From an uncultured Eubacteriales bacterium (GTDB lineage Bacteria; Bacillota; Clostridia; Oscillospirales; Oscillospiraceae): a DNA stretch of 64,000 nt. Shown here one piece after another: positions 44,047-52,281 of this stretch. Both the position numbers and the translations under genes were made by a program. The stretch is taken from contig URLO01000003.1 of NCBI GenBank assembly GCA_900548625.1, positions 18,849-82,848 of the forward strand, read 5' to 3'. The notes under the pieces are model-generated. The model searched no databases, had not been told where the DNA came from, and worked only from the letters and a program-made list of their open reading frames with translations. Numbering within the stretch: the first letter of the stretch is position 1; every line of letters begins with the position of its first letter.

Positions 44047-44982
44047 TCAGATTGCGCATGTCTTCACGACCTTCATGAGAGAGCTGCTGAACAGACCCCG
44101 CAGCAGCTCCTTCGGATAGCCGCAGCCCTCAAGATATTCGCCGAGCGCCCGATAATGCTCCACGCCGGTGAAGCCCTTCGGAAGCTCCGTTGTACCGTCC
44201 AGATCGAGTCCGACGGCAATGTGACCCTCGCCGCCGAGGTCAAGAAAATGGTCGAGATGACGGCGGAAGTCTTCAAACGTTGCCGTGCCGCTCTCCGACA
44301 GGAACGAGCCGACAAGATTCAGTCCCGCCGTGCCGCCGAGCTGGCAGATGGCACGGAACTGCGCATCGGTCAGATTGCGGACGCAGCGGCACATGGCGGC
44401 CGAGTTGGAGTGGCTGGCCACGATCGGCTTTTCCGCCAGCTCCGTCATGTCCCAGAAGCCGCGCTCCGAGAGATGGCTCACATCCACGACCATCCCGAGC
44501 CTCTGTGCGCGGCGGAAAAAATCTTTTCCCTTCTGTGTCAGACCCGTTCCCGTTTTGCAGGAGCCGGTCAGGGTGTTATCAATGTTCCAGATCAGCGAGA
44601 TCATCCGCACGCCCTGTTCATACGCCTCGTCCAGCCGTCCGGGGTCGCAGTCGATGGCTTCCGCGCCCTCAATCGCGAGGAAAGCTGCCGCTTTTCCGGC
44701 ACGCATCGCCATCTCTGCCTCCTCTGTCGTGCGGCAGAGGGCAGCCATGTCCTCATTTTCGTGCAGCTGATTCATAAAGTACGCCAGTGCGCGGCGATAC
44801 TGCTCGGTGTGGGACAGTCCGTCCTCGATCCATGCCGTGCAGAACGCAAAAAACTGGGCGTAGCCGCCGAGCGTCTTTGCACGGCTGAGCGAGATGGCGC
44901 TGCTGTTTTCGCGCAGTGCAGCCTGGTTTCTCCAAAGCTCGATTGGGGTATCGCAGTGTCCGTCAAAAATTGTGTAGTTCAT
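44047..44982 (-). CDS. membrane dipeptidase family (M19) hydrolase
   Basis: 311 residues. Renal-dipeptidase layout: DGHCDTPIELW (H-x-D metal motif), AIEGAEAID, VDVSHLSERGFWDM and SHSNSAAMCRCVRNLTDAQ, GLNLVGS, VGLDLDG. Zinc-dependent cleavage of dipeptides, often with broad specificity. The start at 44982 follows TTGGAGGATGCTTTTGA and overlaps the yraN stop by 4 bp. No signal peptide, so probably cytoplasmic. Confidence 0.93.
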   Translation of the reverse strand: MNYTIFDGHCDTPIELWRNQAALRENSSAISLSRAKTLGGYAQFFAFCTAWIEDGLSHTEQYRRALAYFMNQLHENEDMAALCRTTEEAEMAMRAGKAAAFLAIEGAEAIDCDPGRLDEAYEQGVRMISLIWNIDNTLTGSCKTGTGLTQKGKDFFRRAQRLGMVVDVSHLSERGFWDMTELAEKPIVASHSNSAAMCRCVRNLTDAQFRAICQLGGTAGLNLVGSFLSESGTATFEDFRRHLDHFLDLGGEGHIAVGLDLDGTTELPKGFTGVEHYRALGEYLEGCGYPKELLRGLFSSSLMKVVKTCAI

Positions 44983-45344
44983 TCAAAAGCATCCTCCAAA
45001 TGCCGGACTTCCGGTTTTTTCGTATCCGTCCCATCCGGCGCATAAATTTCAATCACATCAAAACGCGGCTGAAGCGCCGTATCGTGCGCCTCCAGCCAAA
45101 GCATGGCCGTCGCGCGGATGCGCTGCTGCTTGCGCAGATCAACAAACTCCCGCGCCTGCCCGAAATAATCGGTCTTGCGCAGCTTCACCTCGACAAAGGC
45201 AAGATACGCGCCGTTTTCCGCAATGAGGTCGATCTCCCCGAAGCGGCTGCGGTAATTTCGCTCGACGATGCGGTAACCGCCGCGCCGGAGCGCCTTTGCC
45301 GCGAGTGCCTCGCCCCACGGGCCGAGGCCGTCACGCGTTCTCAT
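44979..45344 (-). CDS. YraN family endonuclease-like protein
   Basis: 121 residues (UPF0102). The nuclease-fold core WGEALAAKALRRGGYRIVER, then FGEIDLIAENGAYLAFVEVKLRK with the E-x-D...E-x-K order, is clear. In most bacteria it lies next to rnhB, as here, with a 14-bp overlap. A DNA-processing role is suspected for the family but not proven. Confidence 0.93.
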   Translation of the reverse strand: MRTRDGLGPWGEALAAKALRRGGYRIVERNYRSRFGEIDLIAENGAYLAFVEVKLRKTDYFGQAREFVDLRKQQRIRATAMLWLEAHDTALQPRFDVIEIYAPDGTDTKKPEVRHLEDAFE

Positions 45345-45951
45345 AGAATTTCTTCAGGAACGTTTTCCTGTGGATCTCGCACGGGCCGAAGGCGCGCAGC
45401 GCCTCATAGTGCCGCTTGGTGCCGTAGCCCTTATGTACCTCAAAGCCATACTGCGGGTACGTCTCGGCGTACCGCTCCATGAGCCGGTCCCGCGTCACCT
45501 TTGCAAGGATCGATGCCGCCGCAATGCTGGCTGAAAGGCTGTCGCCCTTGACAACGGTGCGCACCGGCAGGCCAAAATCCGCGGCGCGGTTTCCGTCGAT
45601 CAGCGCAAGCTGCGGCTTGGGATCGAGCGCCGCAATCGCCCGCGCCATTGCGCGGAACGTTGCCTGTAAAATGTTGATCTCGTCGATCTCCTTTTCATCC
45701 GCGAAGGCAATGCCGTAGGACACGGCCTGCGCCGTGATGACGTCAAACAGCTCGCGCCGTTTCTTGTCCGTCAGCTTTTTTGAGTCATTCAGGCCTTCGA
45801 TCTGCAAATCCCTCGGCAAGATCACCGCCGCCGCACAGACAGGCCCTGCCAGTGGGCCGCGCCCGGCTTCATCCACGCCGCAGACAAGCTCGAAGCCGTC
45901 TGCAAACGCCTCGTGCTCCAATCTCCAAAGATCCGGCTTTTCCGCGTTCAT
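45331..45951 (-). CDS. rnhB: ribonuclease HII
   Basis: Removes misinserted ribonucleotides and RNA of RNA-DNA hybrids. 206 residues with the type 2 RNase H signature CGVDEAGRGPLAGPV, LNDSKKLTDKKR and ALIDGN; the fourth carboxylate is in ASILAKVTRDRLM. The start follows GGAGGAAGC and overlaps the rbgA stop by 4 bp. Confidence 0.96.
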   Translation of the reverse strand: MNAEKPDLWRLEHEAFADGFELVCGVDEAGRGPLAGPVCAAAVILPRDLQIEGLNDSKKLTDKKRRELFDVITAQAVSYGIAFADEKEIDEINILQATFRAMARAIAALDPKPQLALIDGNRAADFGLPVRTVVKGDSLSASIAAASILAKVTRDRLMERYAETYPQYGFEVHKGYGTKRHYEALRAFGPCEIHRKTFLKKFYENA

Positions 45952-46847
45952 GCTTCCTCCTCCACGTTCATCTGCTCCGGTGACTCCAGTGTGAACCTGC
46001 CGAGCTTGCAGCTCCGGTACTCCTCAAGCAGCACCTTTGACATCCGCTCCAGATCGATCTCACCGCCGGAGATCAAAAATCCCCGCTTGCGGCCTGCCGC
46101 CTCCAGCAGCGCCGTGCCGTCTGCGTCCTCCGGCAGCTCGATCTTGTACCGCGCGCGCACCGCGTCGGGATAGCGCTTCCAGAGCATCTCCATCAGGTGA
46201 TACGCCAGCGTCTCGATGTCCAGAATGTCGTCCTTGACCGCGCCCGTATAGGCCAGACGGATGCCGACCTCCGGATCCTCAAACCGCGGCCAGAGAATGC
46301 CCGGCGTATCGAGGAGCAAAAGGCCCGTATCGACCGTCACCCACTGCTTTCCGCGCGTGACGCCGGGGCGGTTTTCCGCCTTTGCTCCCTTTCGTCCCGC
46401 GATCTGGTTGATAAAGGTGGACTTCCCGACATTCGGGATGCCCACGACCATGATCTTGAGCGGTCTTCCGACCTGTCCCTTTTCCGCGTACCGCCGCAGC
46501 TTCTCGGAAAGCAGCTGCCGAACCGCCGGGACAAAGCCGTTGATGCCCTTGCGGCTCTTGCAGTCCGTCAGGAGCACCGCCATGCCGCGGCTTTTAAAAT
46601 ACTCCGCCCATTTTTTGACCATCGCAGGGTCTGCCATGTCGATCCGGTTGAGGATGACAAGACGCGGCTTTGTGCCGCAGATGGCGTCAATATCCGGGTT
46701 GCGGCTGGAAATGGGGATGCGCGCGTCCAGGATCTCGCAGACCGCATCGACCAGCTTCAGGTTTTCCTCCATCATCCGGCGTGTCTTGGTCATGTGACCG
46801 GGATACCACTGGATGTTCATTTTTTGATCGCTTAGATTCTGTTCCAT
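45948..46847 (-). CDS. rbgA: ribosome biogenesis GTPase RbgA/YlqF
   Basis: 299 residues, a circularly permuted GTPase that matures the 50S subunit. The motif order G4-G5-G1-G2-G3 shows the permutation: LNRIDMADPA early, TDCKSRKGINGF, then VVGIPNVGKSTFIN and LLDTPGILWP. The N-terminal IQWYPGHMTKTRR is the family mark. It starts at the stop of lepB (TGATG overlap). MNIQWYPGHM nine codons further is the alternative start. Confidence 0.95.
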   Translation of the reverse strand: MEQNLSDQKMNIQWYPGHMTKTRRMMEENLKLVDAVCEILDARIPISSRNPDIDAICGTKPRLVILNRIDMADPAMVKKWAEYFKSRGMAVLLTDCKSRKGINGFVPAVRQLLSEKLRRYAEKGQVGRPLKIMVVGIPNVGKSTFINQIAGRKGAKAENRPGVTRGKQWVTVDTGLLLLDTPGILWPRFEDPEVGIRLAYTGAVKDDILDIETLAYHLMEMLWKRYPDAVRARYKIELPEDADGTALLEAAGRKRGFLISGGEIDLERMSKVLLEEYRSCKLGRFTLESPEQMNVEEEA

Positions 46848-47719
46848 CAGGACACCGCTCCGATCCTGCCAAATTCCCGTTTTCCGGTCACATTGCCGTA
46901 TTCGTCTGTTTCCTGTCCGGGTACCAGCAGAAACAGCACCTTTCCCAGTATTCTGTCCGTTGAGACACAGCCGATGTCGGCTGCGCGGCTGTCGTGCGAA
47001 TTGTTCCGGTTGTCGCCCATCACAAAGACGCAGCCCTCCGGCACTGTCAGCGGGAATTCCAGCCCGCCGGCAAGCATGGTCGGCTCGTAGATATACGGCT
47101 CGATCTGGAGCTTTCCGTCCACATAGACAGAGCCGGTCGTAAAATCGATGTCCACGCTCTGGCCGCCGGTGGCGATCACGCGCTTGACGATCGGGCCGTC
47201 GAGCGTCGGCGCGTCCACATTCAGAACGACGACGTCGCCGCGTGCGACATCCTTATATAAGAAATTGCTTTCCAGCACCAGCCAGTCCGCATTGACGAAT
47301 GTCGGGTACATGGAACTGCCCGACACCGCGACCAGCCGGAAGAAAAACACAAACACGATCGTAACGACCGCCAGCATGTAGATCACGTCATGCAGAAGCG
47401 TAAACGCCTCGTAGCCCTTCGGAGGCTGCTCGTCCTTCGCATCGCGCTGGTTTTCCAGCAGCGCCTCCTGTGCGCGGTCACGCCGAACCGGGCGTCTTGA
47501 GGCCCGGCCTGCCGACGCCTCCCGCGGGGGCTCCTGCGCCGGCTCCTTCTGCACGCGCCTTCCGGAAACGCGCCCGGCCCGCGTGCGCGTCCGGCGCGCT
47601 GGCTCCGCCGGCTTTTCCGGCGTTGGTGCAGATGTTTCCGCAGGCTCATCATTTTCTCTATCTCTTATCAGCAGACGAATCTCGTCAAGATCAAATTCAT
47701 CCAGGTTTTCTGTTCCCAT
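46847..47719 (-). CDS. lepB: signal peptidase I
   Basis: Cleaves signal peptides of exported proteins. 290 residues from MGTENLDEFDLDEIRLL. A long charged, Pro/Arg-rich cytoplasmic N-terminal region (about 1-115) is unusual; a membrane segment follows, then the catalytic serine in SGSSMYPTF and lysine in PIVKRVIATGG, and box E GDNRNNSHDSR. The start at 47719 follows GAGGTACGGT; a longer extension lacks a ribosome site. First gene of the unit to 43.2 kb. Confidence 0.95.
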   Translation of the reverse strand: MGTENLDEFDLDEIRLLIRDRENDEPAETSAPTPEKPAEPARRTRTRAGRVSGRRVQKEPAQEPPREASAGRASRRPVRRDRAQEALLENQRDAKDEQPPKGYEAFTLLHDVIYMLAVVTIVFVFFFRLVAVSGSSMYPTFVNADWLVLESNFLYKDVARGDVVVLNVDAPTLDGPIVKRVIATGGQSVDIDFTTGSVYVDGKLQIEPYIYEPTMLAGGLEFPLTVPEGCVFVMGDNRNNSHDSRAADIGCVSTDRILGKVLFLLVPGQETDEYGNVTGKREFGRIGAVS

Positions 47720-47773
47720 ACCGTACCTCACATTTCCGCACAGCGCAAAACGCACATGTGCCGACTCCCTGCT

Positions 47774-47779
47774 ATTATA
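47774..47779 (-). promoter_or_regulatory. -10 box of lepB
   Basis: Perfect TATAAT on the minus strand, about 55 bp upstream of the lepB start. The -35 region is a poor T-rich stretch. Confidence 0.45.
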
Positions 47780-47898
47780 CACAATGCCTCGCCATAAAAA
47801 AAGGGCAAATTCGCAAATCTTTCCCGTTTTTCCGCCGATACACGCAAATGCGCCCGCCCCGGAGCATTCACCGCCTCGAAAAACACTAAATATAACGA

Positions 47899-47926
47899 AA
47901 AAGAGAAGCCCGAAGGCTTCTCTTTT
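47899..47926 (-). terminator. terminator of the mocA-like transcript
   Basis: AAAAGAGAAGCC-CGAA-GGCTTCTCTTTT, followed on the minus strand by a T-rich tail. It lies beyond the 158-bp repeat that forms the 3' end of the gene. Confidence 0.8.
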
Positions 47927-47935
47927 CAGGTTTTC

Positions 47936-48093
47936 ATACTAAAACCTGTTTGAAATCTTTAAAAGATTTCTGAAGATAAATTGTGCCAGAAAAGGCAGAT
48001 GACGCAGCTGGGCGGTTGCCCAGCAAGGGAGATAACGCATTCTGGCGCAATTTTGACCAGAAAGCATGGAAGATTTTAATCAGGTTTTAGTAT
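47936..48093. repeat. 158-bp nested inverted repeat at the mocA-like 3' end
   Basis: Termini ATACTAAAACCTG (47936-47948) and CAGGTTTTAGTAT (48081-48093) are perfect inverted repeats, extending to 24 bp with two mismatches. Inside are AAATTGTGCCAGAA / TTCTGGCGCAATTT (47978-47991, 48040-48053; one mismatch) and the hairpin GCTGGGC-GGTT-GCCCAGC (48007-48024). The right end encodes the last codons and stop of the neighbouring gene. Looks like a small non-autonomous element or long structured RNA. Confidence 0.8.
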
Positions 48094-48669
48094 CAGATGC
48101 TCCAGCTCCTGCGGCGTGTCGCAGTCGAGCAGCTCCTGCGCCGAAAGCTCCACCGGCAGATAGTCCTCCGGATGGCGTCTGATCACCAGATTTCCGCCGC
48201 GGTCCTCCTCCAGCGCCAGAAGCTCCGGGAAAAACCGCGCCGGGAACAGGTTCGGATTGCCGCGCCTGCCCGCGTGTGAGGCGCCTGCGATCTTCTCCGG
48301 CTGCTTCTTCCACGCCTCCACGACGCGAAGCACCGAATCGCGGCGCAAAAGCGGCTGGTCGGAGACGAGGTACAAGATCCCGTCGCAGTCCTGCATCGCC
48401 TCGGTGCCAAGGCGGATGGTGTGGCTGATGCCCCAGTCGGGATGGGCGTTGTGGATAGCCGCAAAGTGGTACCGCCCTGCCAGCTCCTCGATGTCCTCAT
48501 ACTGCGACACCACGCAGACCGCCGCAAATTCCTCCCGCGGCACAGCCTCGAGCGTGCGCTCGATGAGCGTCCGTCCCTCAAGCGTGCATGTGAGCTTATT
48601 TTCTCCGAAGCGGCGCGCGTTTCCCGCCGCCATCACAAGACACCCAAGGCGCGGCCATGCGTTTTCCAT
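48076..48669 (-). CDS. mocA: MobA/MocA-like nucleotidyltransferase (molybdenum cofactor)
   Basis: 197 residues from MENAWPRLGCLVMAAG. The NTP-transferase signature LVMAAGNARRFGENKL (L-x-AG-x3-R-x-G-x2-K) and YLVSDQPLLRRDSVLRV fit the molybdopterin cytidylyl/guanylyltransferase group. Being divergent from a molybdenum hydroxylase operon, it most likely makes the cytosine-dinucleotide form of the cofactor that such enzymes need. The start at 48669 follows GGGAGGGGATACC. Its final five codons and stop lie in the 158-bp repeat. Confidence 0.8.
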   Translation of the reverse strand: MENAWPRLGCLVMAAGNARRFGENKLTCTLEGRTLIERTLEAVPREEFAAVCVVSQYEDIEELAGRYHFAAIHNAHPDWGISHTIRLGTEAMQDCDGILYLVSDQPLLRRDSVLRVVEAWKKQPEKIAGASHAGRRGNPNLFPARFFPELLALEEDRGGNLVIRRHPEDYLPVELSAQELLDCDTPQELEHLILKPD

Positions 48670-48804
48670 GGTATCCCCTCCCATTTCCCGGTCATTCTTT
48701 ACAAAACAGTATACCCATTTTTATGAAAAGAGTCAAGAACGCCTCGCTGCATTCGCCAGTTCCGAAATTATCGTTGTACCGAAAGTAGAATAACGCTTTT
48801 CTCT

Positions 48805-48832
48805 TTGCAATCTCCCTGTGCAATGATATAAT
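48805..48832 (+). promoter_or_regulatory. promoter of the molybdenum hydroxylase operon
   Basis: TTGCAA (48805-48810), 16 bp, TATAAT (48827-48832), about 250 bp upstream of the first start. The 161-bp repeat lies between, in the transcribed leader. Confidence 0.65.
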
Positions 48833-48847
48833 TATTACAAATACTAA

Positions 48848-49008
48848 GGCAGCACCGCACAATTCGGCAAGCAGATTCGACGAGAGATTTTTCGTCAAGG
48901 CAAGGTTTGAAAAGCGCAGGAATACTGTATGTCTTTCAAGCTTTTCAAACCGCAGGATTGGCGGAAAAGATCCGTCGAAGCGCGAAGAAGCAATTGTACG
49001 GTGCTGCC
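48848..49008. repeat. 161-bp nested inverted repeat in the hydroxylase operon leader
   Basis: Ends GGCAGCACCGCACAATT (48848-48864) and AATTGTACGGTGCTGCC (48992-49008) pair over 17 bp with one mismatch. Inner stems: TTCGACG / CGTCGAA (48876-48882, 48973-48979) and the perfect GGTTTGAAAAGC / GCTTTTCAAACC (48904-48915, 48940-48951). The whole can fold into one rod. No known riboswitch was recognised in it. Confidence 0.8.
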
Positions 49009-49084
49009 CCAAGATGATTCCTCTGGAATTTCAGGTAAAATTGGCCAACCGGCGTCATGCCGATGGAAAAATGGAGGGAACGCA

Positions 49085-51379
49085 ATGGGCATCGTAGGAA
49101 AAAGCGAAGTCCGAGTGGACGCCTTTGACAAGGCTACCGGCAGAACGAAATATTATGAAGATCTCGTCCCGGCGGACGCACTGTATGTGCGCATCAAGCA
49201 CGCGACCATCGCCCACGGCTTTGTGAGATCCGTGGATACCAGCGAGGCGGAGAAGATCAGCGGCGTTGTCAAGATCCTCACCTGCTTTGATGTGCCGGAT
49301 ATCCCCTTCCCGACTGCCGGCCACCCGTGGTCGATGGATCCCGGACATCAGGACACCGCCGACCGGCATCTGCTCAACCGCCACGTGCGTTATTACGGTG
49401 ACGACGTGTGCGTGGTCATCGCAGAAAACGAGGTCGCGGCGGCGCAGGCCGTGCGCGCGATCCAGATCGAATATGAGGAGCTTCCGTTTGTGCTGGACGC
49501 GCAGGAGGCCATGCAGAGCGGCGCACCGCAGCTCCATGAGCATTCGCCGAACAACATTCTCAAGCAGTCCTCCATCCGGCTCGGCGATTATCAGGCTGCC
49601 ATTCAGGAGCCTGGGCTGATCAAGGTCGAGGGCTGGTACGACACCCCCACCGTGCAGCACTGCCACATTGAAAATCACGGCTGCTTCGCCTATGCGCAGA
49701 ACGGCCGCATCGTCGTGACCAGCTCTACGCAGATCCCGCACATCATTCGCCGCGTTGTCGCGCAGGCGCTCGGCTGCCCGTGGGCGGATGTGGAGATCAT
49801 CAAGCCCTACATCGGCGGCGGCTTCGGAAACAAGCAGGACGCGCTGTATGAACCGCTGTGCGCATGGTGCAGCACGCAGGTCGGCGGGCGCTGCGTCCGG
49901 CTCGACTGCTCGCGCGAGGAGACCTTCGTCTCCAACCGCGTCCGCCATGCCATCCGCTTCCATCTGGTCACATGGCTCCGCAAGGACGGCTCGCTTGCCG
50001 CGCGCAAGGTCGAGTGCTTCTCCAATCAGGGCGCTTACGCCTCGCACGGCCACTCCATCGTCGCAAAGGCGATGGGCTCGTTCCCGCAGCTGTACCCCTG
50101 CCCGAACATGGAGTGCGACGCCTACACCGTCTACACCAACCGCCCCGCCGCAGGCGCAATGCGCGGCTATGGTATGCCGCAGGCCTCGTTCGCAAACGAC
50201 TCGAACATTGAGGACTGCGCCCGCGCCGTCGGCATGGACCCGATCGAATACCGCGACCGCTTCCTGATGCCCCTCGGCTATGAGGACGGCTTCAGCAAGA
50301 ACGTCAATTATTTTGATTCCCACCGCGAGTGCATGGCAAAGGGCCGGGCGCTCATTGACTACGACCGCAAGATGAAGGAATATGCCAACCAGACCGGCCC
50401 CATCCGCCGCGGCATCGGCGTGGCCTGCTTCTGGTACAACACGGCGGTCTACCCCATCTCGCTGGAGACCTCCGCCAACCGGATGCAGCTCAATCTCGAC
50501 GGCACCGTCACCTACCAGTGCGGTGAGACCGAGATCGGTCAGGGTGCTGACACGGTCTACGCCCAGATGGTCGCCGACGCCGTCGGCCTTGCGAGCTACC
50601 GCGATGTGCATGTCGTCTCCTGTCAGGACACCGACATCACCCCCACCGGCCTTGGCGCCTATGCCTCGCGGCAGACCTATGTTGCGGGCTTCGCCATCCG
50701 GCAGACGGCGCGGCTGCTGCGTGAAAAGATCTTCGCCTATGCGTGCGAGCTCACGCGCCAGAGCGCGGACAATATGGAGCTTCAGGGCGGCAGCATCCTC
50801 CGCAAGCAGGACGGAAAGGTGCTCATGAGCCTGAAGGAGCTTGCCATGACGGCGCAGTATAACCCCGTCCACAGCGAGCACATCACCGCCGAGTCCACCT
50901 ACACCATCCGCAACAATGCCTATTCCTTCGGCTGCTCCTTTGCAGAGGTCGAGGTCGATATCCCGATGTGCAAGGCGAAGCTCCTGAACGTTGTGAACGT
51001 CCATGACTGCGGCACGCTCATCAACCCCGCCCTTGCCGAGGGTCAGGTGCACGGCGGCATGTCGATGGCCATCGGCTACGGCCTTTCCGAGCAGCTTCTG
51101 TTCGACCCGAAGACCGGCCGCCCGCTCAATGACAACCTGCTCGATTACAAGCTCTCCACCTTTATGGATCACCCCGATCTTCAGGCGGCGTTTGTGGAGA
51201 ATCCCGAGCCGACCTCGCCCTACGGCACCAAGGCCCTTGGCGAGCCGCCCGCGTGCTCTGCCGCACCCGCCATCCGCAACGCCATTCTTCACGCGACCGG
51301 CGTCGCCATCGACCAGATCCCGATCACGCCGCATGTCCTCTTCGCGAAATTCACCGAAGCCGGACTTATCAAGGATTAA
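49085..51379 (+). CDS. xdhA: molybdenum hydroxylase large subunit (xanthine dehydrogenase family)
   Basis: 764 residues from MGIVGKSEVRVDAFDKATGR; the MoCo-binding subunit. Family motifs: GGGFGNK (244-250), NQGAYASHGH, GAMRGYGMPQ (357-366), ETEIGQGADTVYAQMV, and the catalytic glutamate in ALGEPPACSAAP near the C terminus. The enzyme should hydroxylate a purine, aldehyde or N-heterocycle using water; which one cannot be read by eye. The start at 49085 follows GGAGGGAACGCA; the open frame upstream passes through the repeat and is rejected. FAD and Fe-S subunit genes follow as in xdhABC. Confidence 0.92.
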   Translation: MGIVGKSEVRVDAFDKATGRTKYYEDLVPADALYVRIKHATIAHGFVRSVDTSEAEKISGVVKILTCFDVPDIPFPTAGHPWSMDPGHQDTADRHLLNRHVRYYGDDVCVVIAENEVAAAQAVRAIQIEYEELPFVLDAQEAMQSGAPQLHEHSPNNILKQSSIRLGDYQAAIQEPGLIKVEGWYDTPTVQHCHIENHGCFAYAQNGRIVVTSSTQIPHIIRRVVAQALGCPWADVEIIKPYIGGGFGNKQDALYEPLCAWCSTQVGGRCVRLDCSREETFVSNRVRHAIRFHLVTWLRKDGSLAARKVECFSNQGAYASHGHSIVAKAMGSFPQLYPCPNMECDAYTVYTNRPAAGAMRGYGMPQASFANDSNIEDCARAVGMDPIEYRDRFLMPLGYEDGFSKNVNYFDSHRECMAKGRALIDYDRKMKEYANQTGPIRRGIGVACFWYNTAVYPISLETSANRMQLNLDGTVTYQCGETEIGQGADTVYAQMVADAVGLASYRDVHVVSCQDTDITPTGLGAYASRQTYVAGFAIRQTARLLREKIFAYACELTRQSADNMELQGGSILRKQDGKVLMSLKELAMTAQYNPVHSEHITAESTYTIRNNAYSFGCSFAEVEVDIPMCKAKLLNVVNVHDCGTLINPALAEGQVHGGMSMAIGYGLSEQLLFDPKTGRPLNDNLLDYKLSTFMDHPDLQAAFVENPEPTSPYGTKALGEPPACSAAPAIRNAILHATGVAIDQIPITPHVLFAKFTEAGLIKD

Positions 51380-51393
51380 GGAGGCAGCGCACC

Positions 51394-52281
51394 ATGTATG
51401 ATATGAAAGCGCTCTATGAGGCGCACAGTGTCGAGGAGGCCGTAAAGCTCCGTCTTGAGCACCCTGAGGCACAGATCATTGCAGGCGGGACCGACGTGCT
51501 CGTCCAGATGCGCGAGGGCCGCCGCGCCGGCAAGGAGCTGATCTCCATTCATGAGATCGATTCCATGCGCGGCATCTCCATCGACGAGCACGAGAATATC
51601 CGCATCGGCTCGCTCACGACCTTCTCGCACATCACCCGCGACCCCATCATCATCGAGAAAATGAATGTTCTGGGCGAAGCCGTTGACATGGTCGGCGGCC
51701 CGCAGATCCGCAACATGGGCACCATCGGCGGCAACACCTGCAACGGCGTGACCTCTGCGGACTCCGCCTCCACGCTCCATGCATGGGAGGCGATCGTCGA
51801 GCTGACCGGTGTAAACGGCAAGCGCTGTCTTCCCATACGGGACTTCTATCTCAAGGCCGGCGTCGTTGACATCCGCGCCGCCGAGGGCGAGATCCAGACC
51901 GCGCTTCTGATCCCGAGGGCCTCGTGGGAAAACACAAAGGGCTTTTACATCAAGTACGGTATGCGAAACGCAATGGAGATCGCCACGACCGGCTGCTCCG
52001 TCAATGTCCGCCTGTCGGAGGACAAAAAAACGTTTGACCGCGTCCGCATCGCCTACGGCGTCGCAGGCCCCGTGCCGATGCGCGCCCCCAGCGCCGAGGC
52101 CGCCGTCAACGGCAGACCCGTCACCATGGAGAACGTCGAGGCGTTTGCGCAGGCCGTTCTTGAGGACATCCAGCCCCGTGACTCGTGGCGTGCCAGCAAG
52201 GCGTTCCGCAAGCACATCGCCGTGGAAATGGCGCGGCGCGCCCTCATCGAATCCGTCAAACGCTGTGGAGGTGAGCTGTAA
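51394..52281 (+). CDS. xdhB: molybdenum hydroxylase FAD-binding subunit
   Basis: 295 residues from MYDMKALYEAHSVEEAVKL. FAD-binding motifs AGGTDVLVQMREGRR and NMGTIGGNTCNGVTSADSAS, then a CO-dehydrogenase flavoprotein C-terminal domain. It carries electrons from the Mo/Fe-S centres to NAD+ or another acceptor. The ribosome site GGAGG is 10 bases before the start; the gap to xdhA is 14 bp and the stop overlaps the next start as TAATG. Confidence 0.93.
   Translation: MYDMKALYEAHSVEEAVKLRLEHPEAQIIAGGTDVLVQMREGRRAGKELISIHEIDSMRGISIDEHENIRIGSLTTFSHITRDPIIIEKMNVLGEAVDMVGGPQIRNMGTIGGNTCNGVTSADSASTLHAWEAIVELTGVNGKRCLPIRDFYLKAGVVDIRAAEGEIQTALLIPRASWENTKGFYIKYGMRNAMEIATTGCSVNVRLSEDKKTFDRVRIAYGVAGPVPMRAPSAEAAVNGRPVTMENVEAFAQAVLEDIQPRDSWRASKAFRKHIAVEMARRALIESVKRCGGEL

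Noticed and set aside
48929..49084. In-frame extension of the hydroxylase large subunit through the 161-bp repeat
   Set aside because: The extension has no ribosome site and no similarity to the family; GGAGGGAACGCA marks the start at 49085.
48833..49084. Purine or xanthine riboswitch upstream of the hydroxylase operon
   Set aside because: The region is dominated by the nested inverted repeat; no known aptamer core could be recognised, although a covariance search would be needed to exclude one.
49055..51472. Long open frame on the minus strand opposite the molybdenum hydroxylase large subunit
   Set aside because: Shadow of a GC-rich gene; the plus-strand protein carries all family motifs and a good ribosome site.
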